From: Encephalitozoon hellem ATCC 50504
Lineage: Eukaryota > Microsporidia > Unikaryonidae
NCBI RefSeq assembly: GCF_000277815.2
Contig: NC_018479.1
Coordinates: forward strand, 124,001-188,000
DNA: 64,000 nt
Direction of reading: 5' to 3'
Part shown: positions 1 through 7,753 of the stretch, one piece after another
How the letters are laid out: each line of letters opens with the position of its first letter
How positions within the stretch are numbered: the first letter of the stretch is position 1
Notes under the pieces: model-generated
Told to the model about the DNA's origin: nothing
Databases searched by the model: none
Seen by the model: only the letters and a program-made list of their open reading frames with translations
Translations under genes and position numbers: made by a program

Positions 1-76
1 AGAATTTATAGGACCGATCAAACTCGTCATTTTTCACTTGTTTTAGATGACAGTAAACTTTGAGGGCTGAAGACAT
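1..76 (-). CDS. Possible 5' end of a gene running off the left edge
   Basis: On the minus strand an ATG at 76-74 opens a frame of 25 codons (beginning MSSALKVYCHLK) that has no stop before the window edge. It lies 40 bp beyond the stop codon of the L27a gene and in the same direction, a spacing normal for this window. The stretch is too short to recognise a family. It has no clear CCC motif upstream, so this is a weak call: it could equally be untranslated sequence. The plus strand here also has a short open frame ending at a TGA at 61-63, which could be the tail of a plus-strand gene instead. Confidence 0.3.
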   Translation of the reverse strand, partial: MSSALKVYCHLKQVKNDEFDRSYKF

Positions 77-116
77 CAAAAAACGGAAACATACCGACTT
101 GTCAAAAGGAGACAGT

Positions 117-587
117 TTAATAAGTAATTATCCACTTCCCTCCAACCCGTGTGATCTCTTCCTTTGCTGATGGTGTGAAATATCTAGCCTTGACAACTAT
201 CGGCCTCTCCAAAGGCAACTTTCCCCCAACCACAACATGATATCCAAACTCCCTGACATCGATAACAGGTACCTTATCGGCATTGTCTAGGAACTCGTAT
301 CTCTGCTCCTTCGGGATCATCCCCCATAGCCTTGCAGAGCTGATCGGGCGCGCGTACTCAGAGTTCTCCTTTCTGTGGTAGACCCTCATTCCTCTCTTTC
401 CATGGTAGTCCGGGTGGAATCTTGTGAAAAGAGTCTTCATGTGGCTGAACCCTCCAGCAAGCCCACGGCCCCCAGAGTGCTTTCTGTGCTTCCCCACACG
501 CCCATATCCATGCGATACATGACCACGCAGCTTCCTAGTCTTTTTAACATGCTCTGCCTTTAAATTAGCTCATACACCACTTACCAT
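117..587 (-). CDS. RPL27A: 60S ribosomal protein L27a (uL15), spliced: join(117..557, 585..587)
   Basis: Large-subunit ribosomal protein uL15, a structural component that helps organise the 60S core. The downstream exon encodes the family hallmark [11 protein letters not shown] and the conserved C-terminus ending [19 protein letters not shown]. Read without splicing, this frame has no ATG at its true N-terminus and meets a TGA upstream. Removing a 27-bp GTAAGT...AG intron (558-584) joins a lone ATG (585-587) to GCAGAGCAT. This gives an N-terminus [21 protein letters not shown], the expected L27a start, and a 147-residue protein of normal family length. A CCC lies 10 nt before the ATG (TATCCCTGAAATG), as at other starts here. 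The splice model is an inference from sequence. Introns at the extreme 5' end of ribosomal protein genes are known in Encephalitozoon. Confidence 0.9.
558..584 (-). other. 27-bp spliceosomal intron of the L27a gene
   Basis: Reading the minus strand, the intron begins GTAAGT immediately after the start codon, carries CTAATTTA close to its 3' end, and finishes AAAG before exon 2. Branch-site and 3' splice-site sequences are thus fused into the last dozen bases, the usual arrangement for the very short introns of this genus. The length is a multiple of three, but an in-frame TGA inside means unspliced RNA would not yield the protein. I found no other intron in the window with the same three elements. 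Confidence 0.85.
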
Positions 588-733
588 TTCAGGGATAAAA
601 TTTTTCCTTGCTCAAGTATAAGCAGCCTGATGCTTTCGCCATGCTGAATGCTACTATGCAACCGCTAGGCTGGTGCATGATGCAAGATGTGAAACTGCTG
701 TTTGAGCAGGGTTCAAAAGCAGTGTAAGAGTAG

Positions 734-2110
734 ATGGGAATGCACTCCACACACAAGAAGATCAAGGTCAGCATAAGGATAAGGCCTGCAGCAGGGGGCG
801 GCGAGGTATGGAAGACATCTGAGGACGGCCTGTGGCATGTCCACGGACAGAAAAAGGTGAGGTACAACGGATTCAGAAGTATCCTGACAAACATGACAAA
901 TGCAGAGGTCTATAAGGTGTGTGTAAGGGAGGAGATCCAGAAGTTTCTGAACGAAGAGAACTGTACGGTGTTTGCATACGGGCAGACTGGCTCAGGAAAA
1001 ACATACACAATGCTTGGAGGGGACGAGGAAGGGATTATAAAGCTAGCCATAAGGGATATCCTGGATAGAAGGCCTGTGGGGATATCGTACTTGGAGATCT
1101 ACAACGAAAAGCTCTTTGATCTTTCAAACAACAACGAGGTCCAGATGTTCAGTGTTGAGAAGAGGAATGTGATTTCGAACCTGTGGGTTGAGTATGTGGA
1201 TAAGTGGGAGGATGTTGTGTCTTTTATTGAGCGGTGCGAGAAGAATAGGAAGTTTGGGACGACGGAGTTCAACACAAAGAGCAGCAGGTCGCATACTGTG
1301 GTCCAGGTCACATACAGCAGTAACAACAGAGTTAGGACACTGAACATGATAGACCTTGCTGGGAGTGAAAGGGCAAGCAGGTCGACGGACAGAAGGAAGG
1401 AGGGGTCGTTTATCAATAGAAGTCTCCTTGCGCTCTGCACGATTGTCAACAATATAGGGAATGGGAAGTACTTGGGGTTTCGAGACTCAAAGCTGACACG
1501 GGTACTTCAGCCGTCGCTGGACGGACGTACGAATCTTGTTGCAATCTGCACTCTGTCGCCTCACGAGGATTGCATTGAGGAGTCTGTGAGCACGCTAAAG
1601 TTTGCAGCCAGGCTATGCAATCTTGAGCTGAAGATTGAGGAGACACTGATACCCGACGAGAATCCAAGGTATGCCGGAGACATGCCGGGAAACGATTTCC
1701 GGCGCGGACTGAAACACAGATGCTGCAATAGGTTTCACTCTGAGGCTGGTAAAGATGTAAGAAGCATTTTGGAGAGAATGGAGTCCATGGCTCTTGAGAA
1801 ATGTCTTGGGCCTTATGAATCACCGAGGGTCAAAGGCCCGGAGGGAAGGGCTAGGGACGATAAGGTGTGTGACGAAAAGGATTCTATATCCAGGACGCTT
1901 GGCGCCTTTGGGTCGATGATTATGGAGAATCTTCAATGCAAGATTGAGCTTATGGAAGAATTGAATGCAATCAATAACGATAGAATACATTTATTGGAGA
2001 GGATGGTGGGGGAGTTGCTTGGAAAGAACCCGTCTCGGAGGATGAACGAGATATTTATACTCGAGAAGTACAGATTCAATCTCCGTAGGAAGATGGTTGG
2101 AAGGAAATGA
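734..2110 (+). CDS. Kinesin-like motor protein
   Basis: Microtubule motor ATPase of 458 residues with an N-terminal motor domain (about residues 9-315). Visible motifs are the P-loop GQTGSGKT (83-90), switch I SSRSH (183-187) and switch II DLAGSE (207-212), followed by INRSLLAL and the tubulin-binding stretch DSKLTRVLQPSLDG. All nucleotide-binding motifs are intact, so it should be an active motor. Beyond the motor there is only a short tail with one leucine-rich helix (about 395-432), far less than most kinesins have, so cargo binding and dimerisation may be minimal. The subfamily cannot be decided by eye. The start is ATG at 734; a second ATG at 740 is possible. The stop overlaps the longer frame of the next gene. 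Confidence 0.93.
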   Translation: MGMHSTHKKIKVSIRIRPAAGGGEVWKTSEDGLWHVHGQKKVRYNGFRSILTNMTNAEVYKVCVREEIQKFLNEENCTVFAYGQTGSGKTYTMLGGDEEGIIKLAIRDILDRRPVGISYLEIYNEKLFDLSNNNEVQMFSVEKRNVISNLWVEYVDKWEDVVSFIERCEKNRKFGTTEFNTKSSRSHTVVQVTYSSNNRVRTLNMIDLAGSERASRSTDRRKEGSFINRSLLALCTIVNNIGNGKYLGFRDSKLTRVLQPSLDGRTNLVAICTLSPHEDCIEESVSTLKFAARLCNLELKIEETLIPDENPRYAGDMPGNDFRRGLKHRCCNRFHSEAGKDVRSILERMESMALEKCLGPYESPRVKGPEGRARDDKVCDEKDSISRTLGAFGSMIMENLQCKIELMEELNAINNDRIHLLERMVGELLGKNPSRRMNEIFILEKYRFNLRRKMVGRK

Positions 2111-2136
2111 TATGCACACAGCTTTTACCCATAGAA

Positions 2137-2538
2137 ATGGATGGGGTGAAGATTAAGACGATTCTGCTGATGAAGGCGATGGTGGTTATCATGGCGTTTC
2201 ACTTTCTTCCTTCGATTGTCGAAGAGAAGAGGCTAGGTGGAAAGATAGAGACCATGAGGAGAAGGTTCAACTTGATGCTTTCTGAGGGAAAAGAAAGCAG
2301 GGAGAAGCTTAGAATGCTGAAGACATTGATAAACAATGCAAGGCATCACGGAGACGGAGACATCCCGTTTGATGGATCTGTGGAGGAGGTTAGGGAGGCC
2401 TACCGCAAGCTGAAGGTATGCAGTGTCCCTGTCTTCCTAAGGCTTTCGAGCGTATATAACACCTCTATCTTTTTCCCTGTGTTTTTGCCTGTGCTCATAC
2501 AAAGCATAAAGATCCTGAGATATAGGGACTACTGCTGA
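2137..2538 (+). CDS. Small two-helix membrane protein of unknown function
   Basis: Unrecognised protein of 133 residues. It has a hydrophobic segment near the N-terminus (about 8-26), a central basic region with coiled-coil character (30-93), and a second hydrophobic segment near the C-terminus (107-125) followed by a short basic tail. This suggests two membrane spans with the middle exposed. An upstream ATG at 2107 would overlap the kinesin stop as ATGA and add ten residues. I prefer 2137 because TTTTACCCATAGAAATG places the usual CCC motif just upstream. It lies head-to-tail behind the kinesin gene, but nothing in the sequence links their functions. I do not assign a function. Confidence 0.6.
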   Translation: MDGVKIKTILLMKAMVVIMAFHFLPSIVEEKRLGGKIETMRRRFNLMLSEGKESREKLRMLKTLINNARHHGDGDIPFDGSVEEVREAYRKLKVCSVPVFLRLSSVYNTSIFFPVFLPVLIQSIKILRYRDYC

Positions 2539-2652
2539 TGAGATGTCTGGGCGAAGTGTAATAAATGTATATGTTATGTGTTTTTGGATTGTGTGGAGTC
2601 CGGAGAGGTAGTATTTGGGCAAGAAGAAAATGGCTAGCATAAAGCCCAAGGG

Positions 2653-3321
2653 ATGAATTGCGAGGAGAGCGGGAAGGAGTGCTCGCTGCAGCAAAAAAGG
2701 CTAATGAGTGCTCTTAAGAGAAGAGATCTTCTCAGAGAGGAGATGGAGAAGACTGGGCAAGCCCTCCGGAGGCTGGAAGCCCATCGAAGGGCGCTGGTGG
2801 ACGTGCTAAGGATCTATGATGGCAGGATGGAGATAGATGCCGGGAGATACAGGCCGGCCTATAGGGTAGACCTCAGGGATTCGAAGGGGCTGATACATGT
2901 TCCTGGAGAAAGACATTATCTAGTGATATACAGCCTTGGAAGGATTCCAACGCCAAGCATGAAGCCATTCTATAGTCAGAAGAATGTTTATCCTGTTGAC
3001 TACATGTGTAAAAGGGCATATTATAGGGGTGGAGGAGGGTTTCCAACGGGGAAGGACATGGCTCTGTATACATGTACTGTTAGGAATGTTTGTAGCAAGC
3101 CTTTATTTGAGATAACCGAAGGGGATCTGTGCATAAGGGGAAAGGCCGGGGAGGTGTTCAATGCATTCAGAAGCCTATTTCCTGAAGGTATTGAGTTTAC
3201 AAGCATAGTTGAGTTTTTTGGGTTGAACAATATGCATGTCAGAAAGCTGATCAGCGAGCAGAAGGGGTTTGCAGAGCTTGGGATTGGAGACAAGTGGGAA
3301 AGGAGGCCCTCTGTTGGGTAG
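2653..3321 (+). CDS. FYRN/FYRC-domain protein, TBRG1-like
   Basis: Predicted nuclear protein of 222 residues. Residues 14-55 form a charged heptad-like helix. Residues 90-125 match the F/Y-rich N-terminal motif: SLGRIPT, then FYSQKNVYPVDYMCKRAYYR. Residues 137-200 match the F/Y-rich C-terminal motif: YTCTVR, CSKPLFEITEGD, and the ending EFFGLNNMHVRKLI. Adjacent FYRN and FYRC motifs behind a coiled coil, in a small protein with no SET or PHD domain, is the layout of TBRG1 rather than of MLL-type methyltransferases. FYR domains occur in chromatin-associated proteins, so a chromatin role is inferred. The start has a CCC motif (GCCCAAGGGATG). Confidence 0.72.
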   Translation: MNCEESGKECSLQQKRLMSALKRRDLLREEMEKTGQALRRLEAHRRALVDVLRIYDGRMEIDAGRYRPAYRVDLRDSKGLIHVPGERHYLVIYSLGRIPTPSMKPFYSQKNVYPVDYMCKRAYYRGGGGFPTGKDMALYTCTVRNVCSKPLFEITEGDLCIRGKAGEVFNAFRSLFPEGIEFTSIVEFFGLNNMHVRKLISEQKGFAELGIGDKWERRPSVG

Positions 3322-3385
3322 CTGTTTTATTAAAGGCTTTTGAGAATTTTTGTAGAGTATTGTTTGAGGAGGCTAACCCCAAGGA

Positions 3386-5182
3386 ATGAGCCTAGATGAG
3401 ATTATTAAAGAGGCTGTAGGACTGCAGCAAAGAAAGGAGGATGAGAATACATGGTCGAAGATCAACGACGCACTCCTGAGGCTTGCTGCAGGGGTTAGAT
3501 GTGCTGAGGAAGCTCGGAAGGTGCTAGGGAGTGTGGAGGAGCTTATTGTGAGGTCGATGCAGAGTGACCGATCGAGGCTTGCTGGAAGTGCGCTTGGGCT
3601 TCTTAAAAGCTGCATCAGCATTTTAGGAAGTGAGTTTGAAGCTGCAGGGCAATATCTGGGGCCGCTAGCCAAGGTATGTGGGAAGAGCAGCAGGGTATTT
3701 TATTCAAGAGGAGAGGATGTGCTTGTTGAGCTATGCAAGAACGTGAACATCAAGGCCCATGCAAGGTTTTTCAATGAGTACTCTAGCTGTGCCAACAAGA
3801 ATGTCAGGGTGGCGATTTTCAAAGGGATTGAGGCGTGGGGCGAAGCGTTTTCTGGGATCGAGTTGTTTGAAGGGCTTGTGGCAAAGGGAAGAAAGGATGC
3901 ATTTTCTGATGTCCGGGATGTGTGCAAAAGAATGGCGGAGAAGTTTGGGCTTGAGGGAGAGAGGAAAGAGAAAGGAAATGTCTGTAGGACGGATGGAGAG
4001 AACCTTGAGAATGGAATGAAGAAGGGGCCTGTTAGGATGGTTAGGAAGCCGATCCGTGTGGGGCACATGATGATGAACGAAATGGAGGGAAGAGGTGTTG
4101 AGAAGAAGGAGCTTGTTCCGAGGTTTTCTCCGATGCGAAAGCAAACGAGGACGGGGGATGGGGATTATGATAAGATCAAGGAGCTGTCGAGGCAAGTCAA
4201 GGACATAGCTTCTGATATCAAGCCTGATGCGAGAACTGAGAGAAGTGGAAGGTATGGAGGAATAGCAAATAAGATCAAAGAGATGGTCTGTGGAGAAAGT
4301 GGTAGGAGCGGGGTTGTCCATCCTGAGTTGATTGGGGAGGCATCGAAGAAAGTGATAAGCCACGAGGACCTCACGCCTATGAAGCTGGATAGGTATCTTA
4401 GTAAGTATCGCGAGGAGCATGGAAATCTTGGGCACAAGAAGGAGAGCGAGACTAGCATGGGGTTTGAGGTTAAGGATACCGAGGTGGGCGAAGAGTGTAT
4501 GAAGGTGGATGAGAGAAAGAACGAGACTACTGAATGCAAGGAACTGGATGAGTGTGGGGTGGATAAAGAGGAGGACAACAAGAAAGAGAAGATTGTTGTT
4601 GAGGATGAAAGCTTTGTTGAAGAGATGGTTGAGAGCCTGGACGATGGAAATGAGGCATGTGCGGAGATGGCTGTGGGAGAGTTATCGAAGAGCTTAGCAA
4701 ACATCTCGATCAACGAGGGGGATGGCCAGGGCGAGGATGGCCGAAGCTTCCCATCAGCACCTTCTGAAAATCCCTATGAGAATGCTACCAATGATCGAGA
4801 CATAGAGAATTCGTTTAAAGAATACACCATAATGGAGTCTACAAGGGAGGAGAACGAGAGAAATTGCGAGGAGGATGGAAGATCTTCTGGCTCTAAGCTG
4901 TGGATGGACTGCGAGGGTTCTATTGGTGAGTCTAGCATTCCGATGGACTGCGAGGTGGAGAATGAGAAGAAAAGGAAAGACCGCAAGAAGGCTCTTGAGA
5001 TAATGAAGGGAAACCGGTTTGCAGGGCTTCTTGAGCTGAGTGAAAGCAGTGGAGAGGAGACTGTGTTTTCTGGCAAGAATGGGAGCAATGATGATGGAGG
5101 ATATGGAGAGGAGGATGCAGGGGAGTTCACGATGATGGACTCCTTTGTGGAGGTCAAGAAGGGGGTGTTCCGCAAGAGATAA
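3386..5182 (+). CDS. CLASP/Stu1-like TOG-domain protein with acidic tail
   Basis: Protein of 598 residues. Residues 1-195 are helical repeats with the pattern of the CLASP N-terminal TOG-like domain, notably SRLAGSALGLLKSCISILG and the following block ending RVFYSRGEDVLVELCKNV. CLASPs bind microtubule plus ends and stabilise kinetochore or cortical microtubules. The middle (200-330) is basic and probably unfolded, as expected for a microtubule-binding linker. Residues 330-560 are extremely acidic and low-complexity (runs of E, D and K). Only one TOG-like unit is evident, whereas yeast Stu1 and human CLASPs have more. The start ATG has CCCC close upstream. A kinesin gene lies 1.3 kb upstream on the same strand, which fits a microtubule role but proves nothing. 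Confidence 0.65.
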   Translation: MSLDEIIKEAVGLQQRKEDENTWSKINDALLRLAAGVRCAEEARKVLGSVEELIVRSMQSDRSRLAGSALGLLKSCISILGSEFEAAGQYLGPLAKVCGKSSRVFYSRGEDVLVELCKNVNIKAHARFFNEYSSCANKNVRVAIFKGIEAWGEAFSGIELFEGLVAKGRKDAFSDVRDVCKRMAEKFGLEGERKEKGNVCRTDGENLENGMKKGPVRMVRKPIRVGHMMMNEMEGRGVEKKELVPRFSPMRKQTRTGDGDYDKIKELSRQVKDIASDIKPDARTERSGRYGGIANKIKEMVCGESGRSGVVHPELIGEASKKVISHEDLTPMKLDRYLSKYREEHGNLGHKKESETSMGFEVKDTEVGEECMKVDERKNETTECKELDECGVDKEEDNKKEKIVVEDESFVEEMVESLDDGNEACAEMAVGELSKSLANISINEGDGQGEDGRSFPSAPSENPYENATNDRDIENSFKEYTIMESTREENERNCEEDGRSSGSKLWMDCEGSIGESSIPMDCEVENEKKRKDRKKALEIMKGNRFAGLLELSESSGEETVFSGKNGSNDDGGYGEEDAGEFTMMDSFVEVKKGVFRKR

Positions 5183-5211
5183 GGGACGATCGAGAAAATA
5201 AAGATTTAAGT

Positions 5212-5264
5212 TACTCTAGTACTCTAGTATTCTGTATTTTGCGACGAAAGAACGTAGAAAAAAC
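5212..5264 (+). promoter_or_regulatory. Likely upstream region of the SRP RNA gene with a direct repeat
   Basis: Two perfect head-to-tail copies of TACTCTAG (5212-5219 and 5220-5227) are followed by the related TATTCTG and an AT-rich stretch TGTATTTTGCG, ending about 30 bp before the SRP RNA 5' end. The position suits an external RNA polymerase III promoter. No protein frame fits here. The function is inferred from position only. Confidence 0.35.
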
Positions 5265-5499
5265 AGGAGTGTGGCGGGGACTTGTTTAAATTGTTCTGAG
5301 TCTGAACTAGTGGTTGGATGTGAAGTCGACCGTTTCTGGGCAGTAAGCATGGGCCTGGTGATCTTCCTGTGGGCAGCTGGAGAGCCTGTAGGGGTTGTCC
5401 ATCTGTCATTAAAGCGGAGGGGAATGCATGAGGGCGGAAACGCAGCAATGAGTACCTCCTGCAGGGCAGAGTCGCCAGCCATCCGTGCCAGTCCTTTTT
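5265..5499 (+). ncRNA. Signal recognition particle RNA (7SL-type)
   Basis: RNA scaffold of the signal recognition particle, which targets secretory proteins to the ER. The diagnostic piece is helix 8. GGAGG (5416-5420) pairs with CCTCC (5455-5459) and encloses GCGGAAACGCAGCA (5434-5447), which has the GGAA-type apical loop and the AGCA of the asymmetric loop that binds SRP54; metazoan SRP RNA has nearly the same string. Helix 5 pairing is seen between GGTTGG (5312-5317) and CCAGCC (5475-5480), and between GGACT (5278-5282) and AGTCC (5490-5494). A GGAG loop candidate for helix 6 lies near 5380. The gene ends at TTTTT (5495-5499), a Pol III terminator. The 5' end is approximate (GGAGTGTGGCGGGG). 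It fills the 408-bp gap between CLASP-like and VMA2 genes. Confidence 0.78.
5495..5499 (+). terminator. Pol III terminator of the SRP RNA gene
   Basis: A run of five T immediately follows the last pairable bases of the SRP RNA (AGTCC). A T-run of this kind ends RNA polymerase III transcripts. Confidence 0.65.
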
Positions 5500-5590
5500 A
5501 CCTTTCTTTTGATCAAGTGTTTATTTTTTATAGCTAAAAAAGCAATCTTGCCTAGATTGCTAAAAAAAACAAAGATCCCCGATCAAAGAC

Positions 5591-7024
5591 ATGCTTGAGA
5601 GCATAAAGATAGAGCCGAAGATGAACTACAGAAAGATAGTGGGTGTGAACGGGCCTCTTGTCATAATGGATAACATAAGGTTTCTGAAGTATGCGGAGAT
5701 AGTTAGCCTAACACTGCCTGACGGGAGCATCAGGCAGGGGCAGGTTCTAGAGGTGTGTGGGAAGAAGGCAGTGGTCCAAGTGTTTGAGGGGACGTCTGGG
5801 ATAGATGTCAAGGAAACACAGGTCACGTTTACTGGGGAGACCTTGAAAATGGGGATGTCTGAAGATATTCTCGGGAGGATATTCAATGGAAGTGGGAAGG
5901 TGATTGACGGAGGGCCAAACATTATTGCGGAGGACTACCTGGACATTCAGGGGCAGCCCTTGAACCCCTATGCTAGGATATATCCCGAGGAGATGATCCA
6001 GACAGGAATATCATCGATTGACATAATGAACTCGATTGCACGAGGGCAGAAGATCCCTATATTCAGTGCGTCTGGGCTGCCACACAATGAGATAGCAGCA
6101 CAGATCTGCAGGCAGGCAGGGCTTGTGAAGAGGAAGGACTCGATAGACAGCAGCGACGACAACTTTGCAATAGTATTTGCAGCAATGGGAGTGAATGTGG
6201 AGACAGCGAATTTCTTCAAAAACAGCTTCGAGGCATCGGGATCGATAGGAAGGACTGCATTGTTTCTTAACCTGGCAAACGACCCGACCATCGAAAGGAT
6301 AATTACGCCACGGCTTGCTCTAACGGCAGCAGAGTACCTTGCATACGAAAAGGAGAAGCACGTGCTTGTGATTATGACGGACATGAGTTCCTATGCAGAT
6401 GCACTGAGAGAGGTGAGTGCGGCTCGAGAAGAGGTTCCGGGGAGGAGAGGATATCCTGGATACATGTACACAGACCTTAGTACTATATACGAAAGGGCTG
6501 GAAGGCTTGAAGGAAGAAACGGGTCTATAACCCAGATCCCGATTCTCACGATGCCAAACGATGACATAACACACCCGATTCCGGATCTTACGGGATACAT
6601 TACCGAGGGGCAGATATATGTTGATAGACAGATGCATAACAGGCAAATATATCCTCCAATCAATGTACTTCCGTCTCTTTCCAGGCTGATGAAAAGCGCC
6701 ATTGGAGAGGGGATGACAAGGAAGGACCACGGAGATGTGTCGAACCAACTCTATGCAAAGTATGCGATTGGCAAGGATGCCCAAGCAATGAAGGCTGTTG
6801 TCGGGGAGGATTCGCTCTCTCCCGAGGACAAGATCTCTATAGAGTTTCTAGAGAGGTTTGAAAGAGAGTTTATAAGCCAAAGGCATGATGAGCTGAGGAC
6901 TGTGAGCCAGTCGTTAGACATTGCATGGGATCTCCTTAAGATTTTCCCCAGAGAGATGCTCAACAGGATTCCGTCTGACATACTGGATGAGTTCCACTCT
7001 ACAACACCCACCAGGGCCGAGTAG
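5591..7024 (+). CDS. VMA2: V-type proton ATPase subunit B
   Basis: Non-catalytic nucleotide-binding subunit of the V1 sector, which acidifies vacuolar and Golgi-type compartments. The 477-residue protein aligns with the family throughout. The beta-barrel start is [15 protein letters not shown]. The degenerate P-loop region reads [14 protein letters not shown] (about 159-172), lacking the GKT of the catalytic A subunit, as expected for [24 protein letters not shown] and [18 protein letters not shown] are close to invariant family blocks. It is slightly shorter than the yeast protein. The start is ATG at 5591 with GATCCCCG upstream; a second ATG twelve codons in is possible. Confidence 0.96.
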   Translation: MLESIKIEPKMNYRKIVGVNGPLVIMDNIRFLKYAEIVSLTLPDGSIRQGQVLEVCGKKAVVQVFEGTSGIDVKETQVTFTGETLKMGMSEDILGRIFNGSGKVIDGGPNIIAEDYLDIQGQPLNPYARIYPEEMIQTGISSIDIMNSIARGQKIPIFSASGLPHNEIAAQICRQAGLVKRKDSIDSSDDNFAIVFAAMGVNVETANFFKNSFEASGSIGRTALFLNLANDPTIERIITPRLALTAAEYLAYEKEKHVLVIMTDMSSYADALREVSAAREEVPGRRGYPGYMYTDLSTIYERAGRLEGRNGSITQIPILTMPNDDITHPIPDLTGYITEGQIYVDRQMHNRQIYPPINVLPSLSRLMKSAIGEGMTRKDHGDVSNQLYAKYAIGKDAQAMKAVVGEDSLSPEDKISIEFLERFEREFISQRHDELRTVSQSLDIAWDLLKIFPREMLNRIPSDILDEFHSTTPTRAE

Positions 7025-7096
7025 TCATTAAATTTCTTGTTTGAAGGGGCGTAATTTTGTATAAGAGGGTGAAAAAGTGATGTTTGCAAAGCCCTA

Positions 7097-7261
7097 ATGA
7101 ACGGGATGAACCAAGAGCAGAAGGTCTTTACATACGTGTGCATACAGTGCCCGTCGCTGAGAGAGCTAAAGCTCAAGGACCCCATCAGATGCACAGAGTG
7201 TGGAAACAGAGTTCTTCGAAAGAAAAGGACGGATGAGGTGGTGCAGCTCGATGCAGTCTAA
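7097..7261 (+). CDS. RPB12: RNA polymerase I/II/III subunit RPABC4 (RPB12)
   Basis: Smallest shared zinc-binding subunit of the three nuclear RNA polymerases, needed for assembly. The frame is only 54 codons. It carries the two CxxC pairs (CIQC and CTEC), DPIRCTECGNRVLRKKR and the C-terminal VVQLDAV, which correspond to the family block VRCxxCGxRILYKKRT and a terminal VQFEAR. All four zinc-ligand cysteines are present. The first pair reads CIQC instead of the usual CGxC. The start is ATG at 7097 (GCCCTAATG, with the CCC motif); an in-frame ATG three codons later is possible. It sits alone between V-ATPase B and the Nup50-like gene. Confidence 0.9.
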   Translation: MNGMNQEQKVFTYVCIQCPSLRELKLKDPIRCTECGNRVLRKKRTDEVVQLDAV

Positions 7262-7337
7262 GTTATCCAATAAATTCTTATCTATGGCTTATGACTTTTC
7301 TGTGGCAGGATTTAAAAAAGTCTAGGACCAACCCCAA

Positions 7338-7694
7338 ATGGAAGAGGGAAGGAAAAGAAAAGCAAGGGACCAACTGTCGCCATATTCAAACCCCGTTGAA
7401 GAGAATGACCAGCACAGCACGGTTGCTGAGTCTTCTCCGCTGCCGAACAGGAAGAGGGCGAAGGCAAGGGTTGGGGATTTAGCAACGATTGCAAACTCTG
7501 ATGCGCTGAAGGGGGTGTTGAGTTCCGTGAACATTCTTCAGCCCAAGATAAAGAACGATAGAATAAGTGGGCTGAACAGATGCTTTGTCAATGCTGTTCA
7601 GAAGGTGGTGGAGAAGGAGTCAAACAAGAGCCTCTTGTATTTATTTAGACAATATGAGAAGTATTACGAAGAGCTTAAGGAGTCTAGTGACTAG
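7338..7694 (+). CDS. Small Nup50/Nup2-like nucleoporin candidate
   Basis: Protein of 118 residues. The C-terminal half (about 73-115) has the pattern seen in the N-terminal part of Nup50/Nup2: LNRCFVNAVQKVV, then SLLYLFRQYEKYYEELK, comparable with the vertebrate LN..VRDWIVKHV and CDLTPIFKDYEKYL. The N-terminal part holds two basic clusters (RKRKAR and PNRKRAKAR) resembling the importin-binding basic stretches of Nup50. No FG repeats and no Ran-binding domain are present, so this would be a pared-down version keeping only the importin-alpha side. A generic small nuclear protein is the alternative. The start has a CCC motif (ACCCCAAATG). Confidence 0.5.
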   Translation: MEEGRKRKARDQLSPYSNPVEENDQHSTVAESSPLPNRKRAKARVGDLATIANSDALKGVLSSVNILQPKIKNDRISGLNRCFVNAVQKVVEKESNKSLLYLFRQYEKYYEELKESSD

Positions 7695-7753
7695 ACTTTG
7701 GATATCGAATAAATGATTGATGTTATTTAAGGTGGTGTAAACAGAAACTCTTG

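Noticed and set aside
588..733. Possible small RNA in the gap between L27a and the kinesin (GGGTTCAAAA resembling a T loop, and ATGATG/CTGA resembling C/D boxes)
   Set aside because: No cloverleaf, no terminal stem and no properly spaced boxes; this is the shared upstream region of two divergent genes.
4165..4713. Serine-rich 182-codon minus-strand frame in the CLASP-like gene
   Set aside because: Produced by the antisense of repeated GAG/GAT/AAG codons in the acidic tail.
5271..5537. 88-codon frame across the SRP RNA region
   Set aside because: Begins at TTG-type or internal positions and is better explained by the structured RNA.
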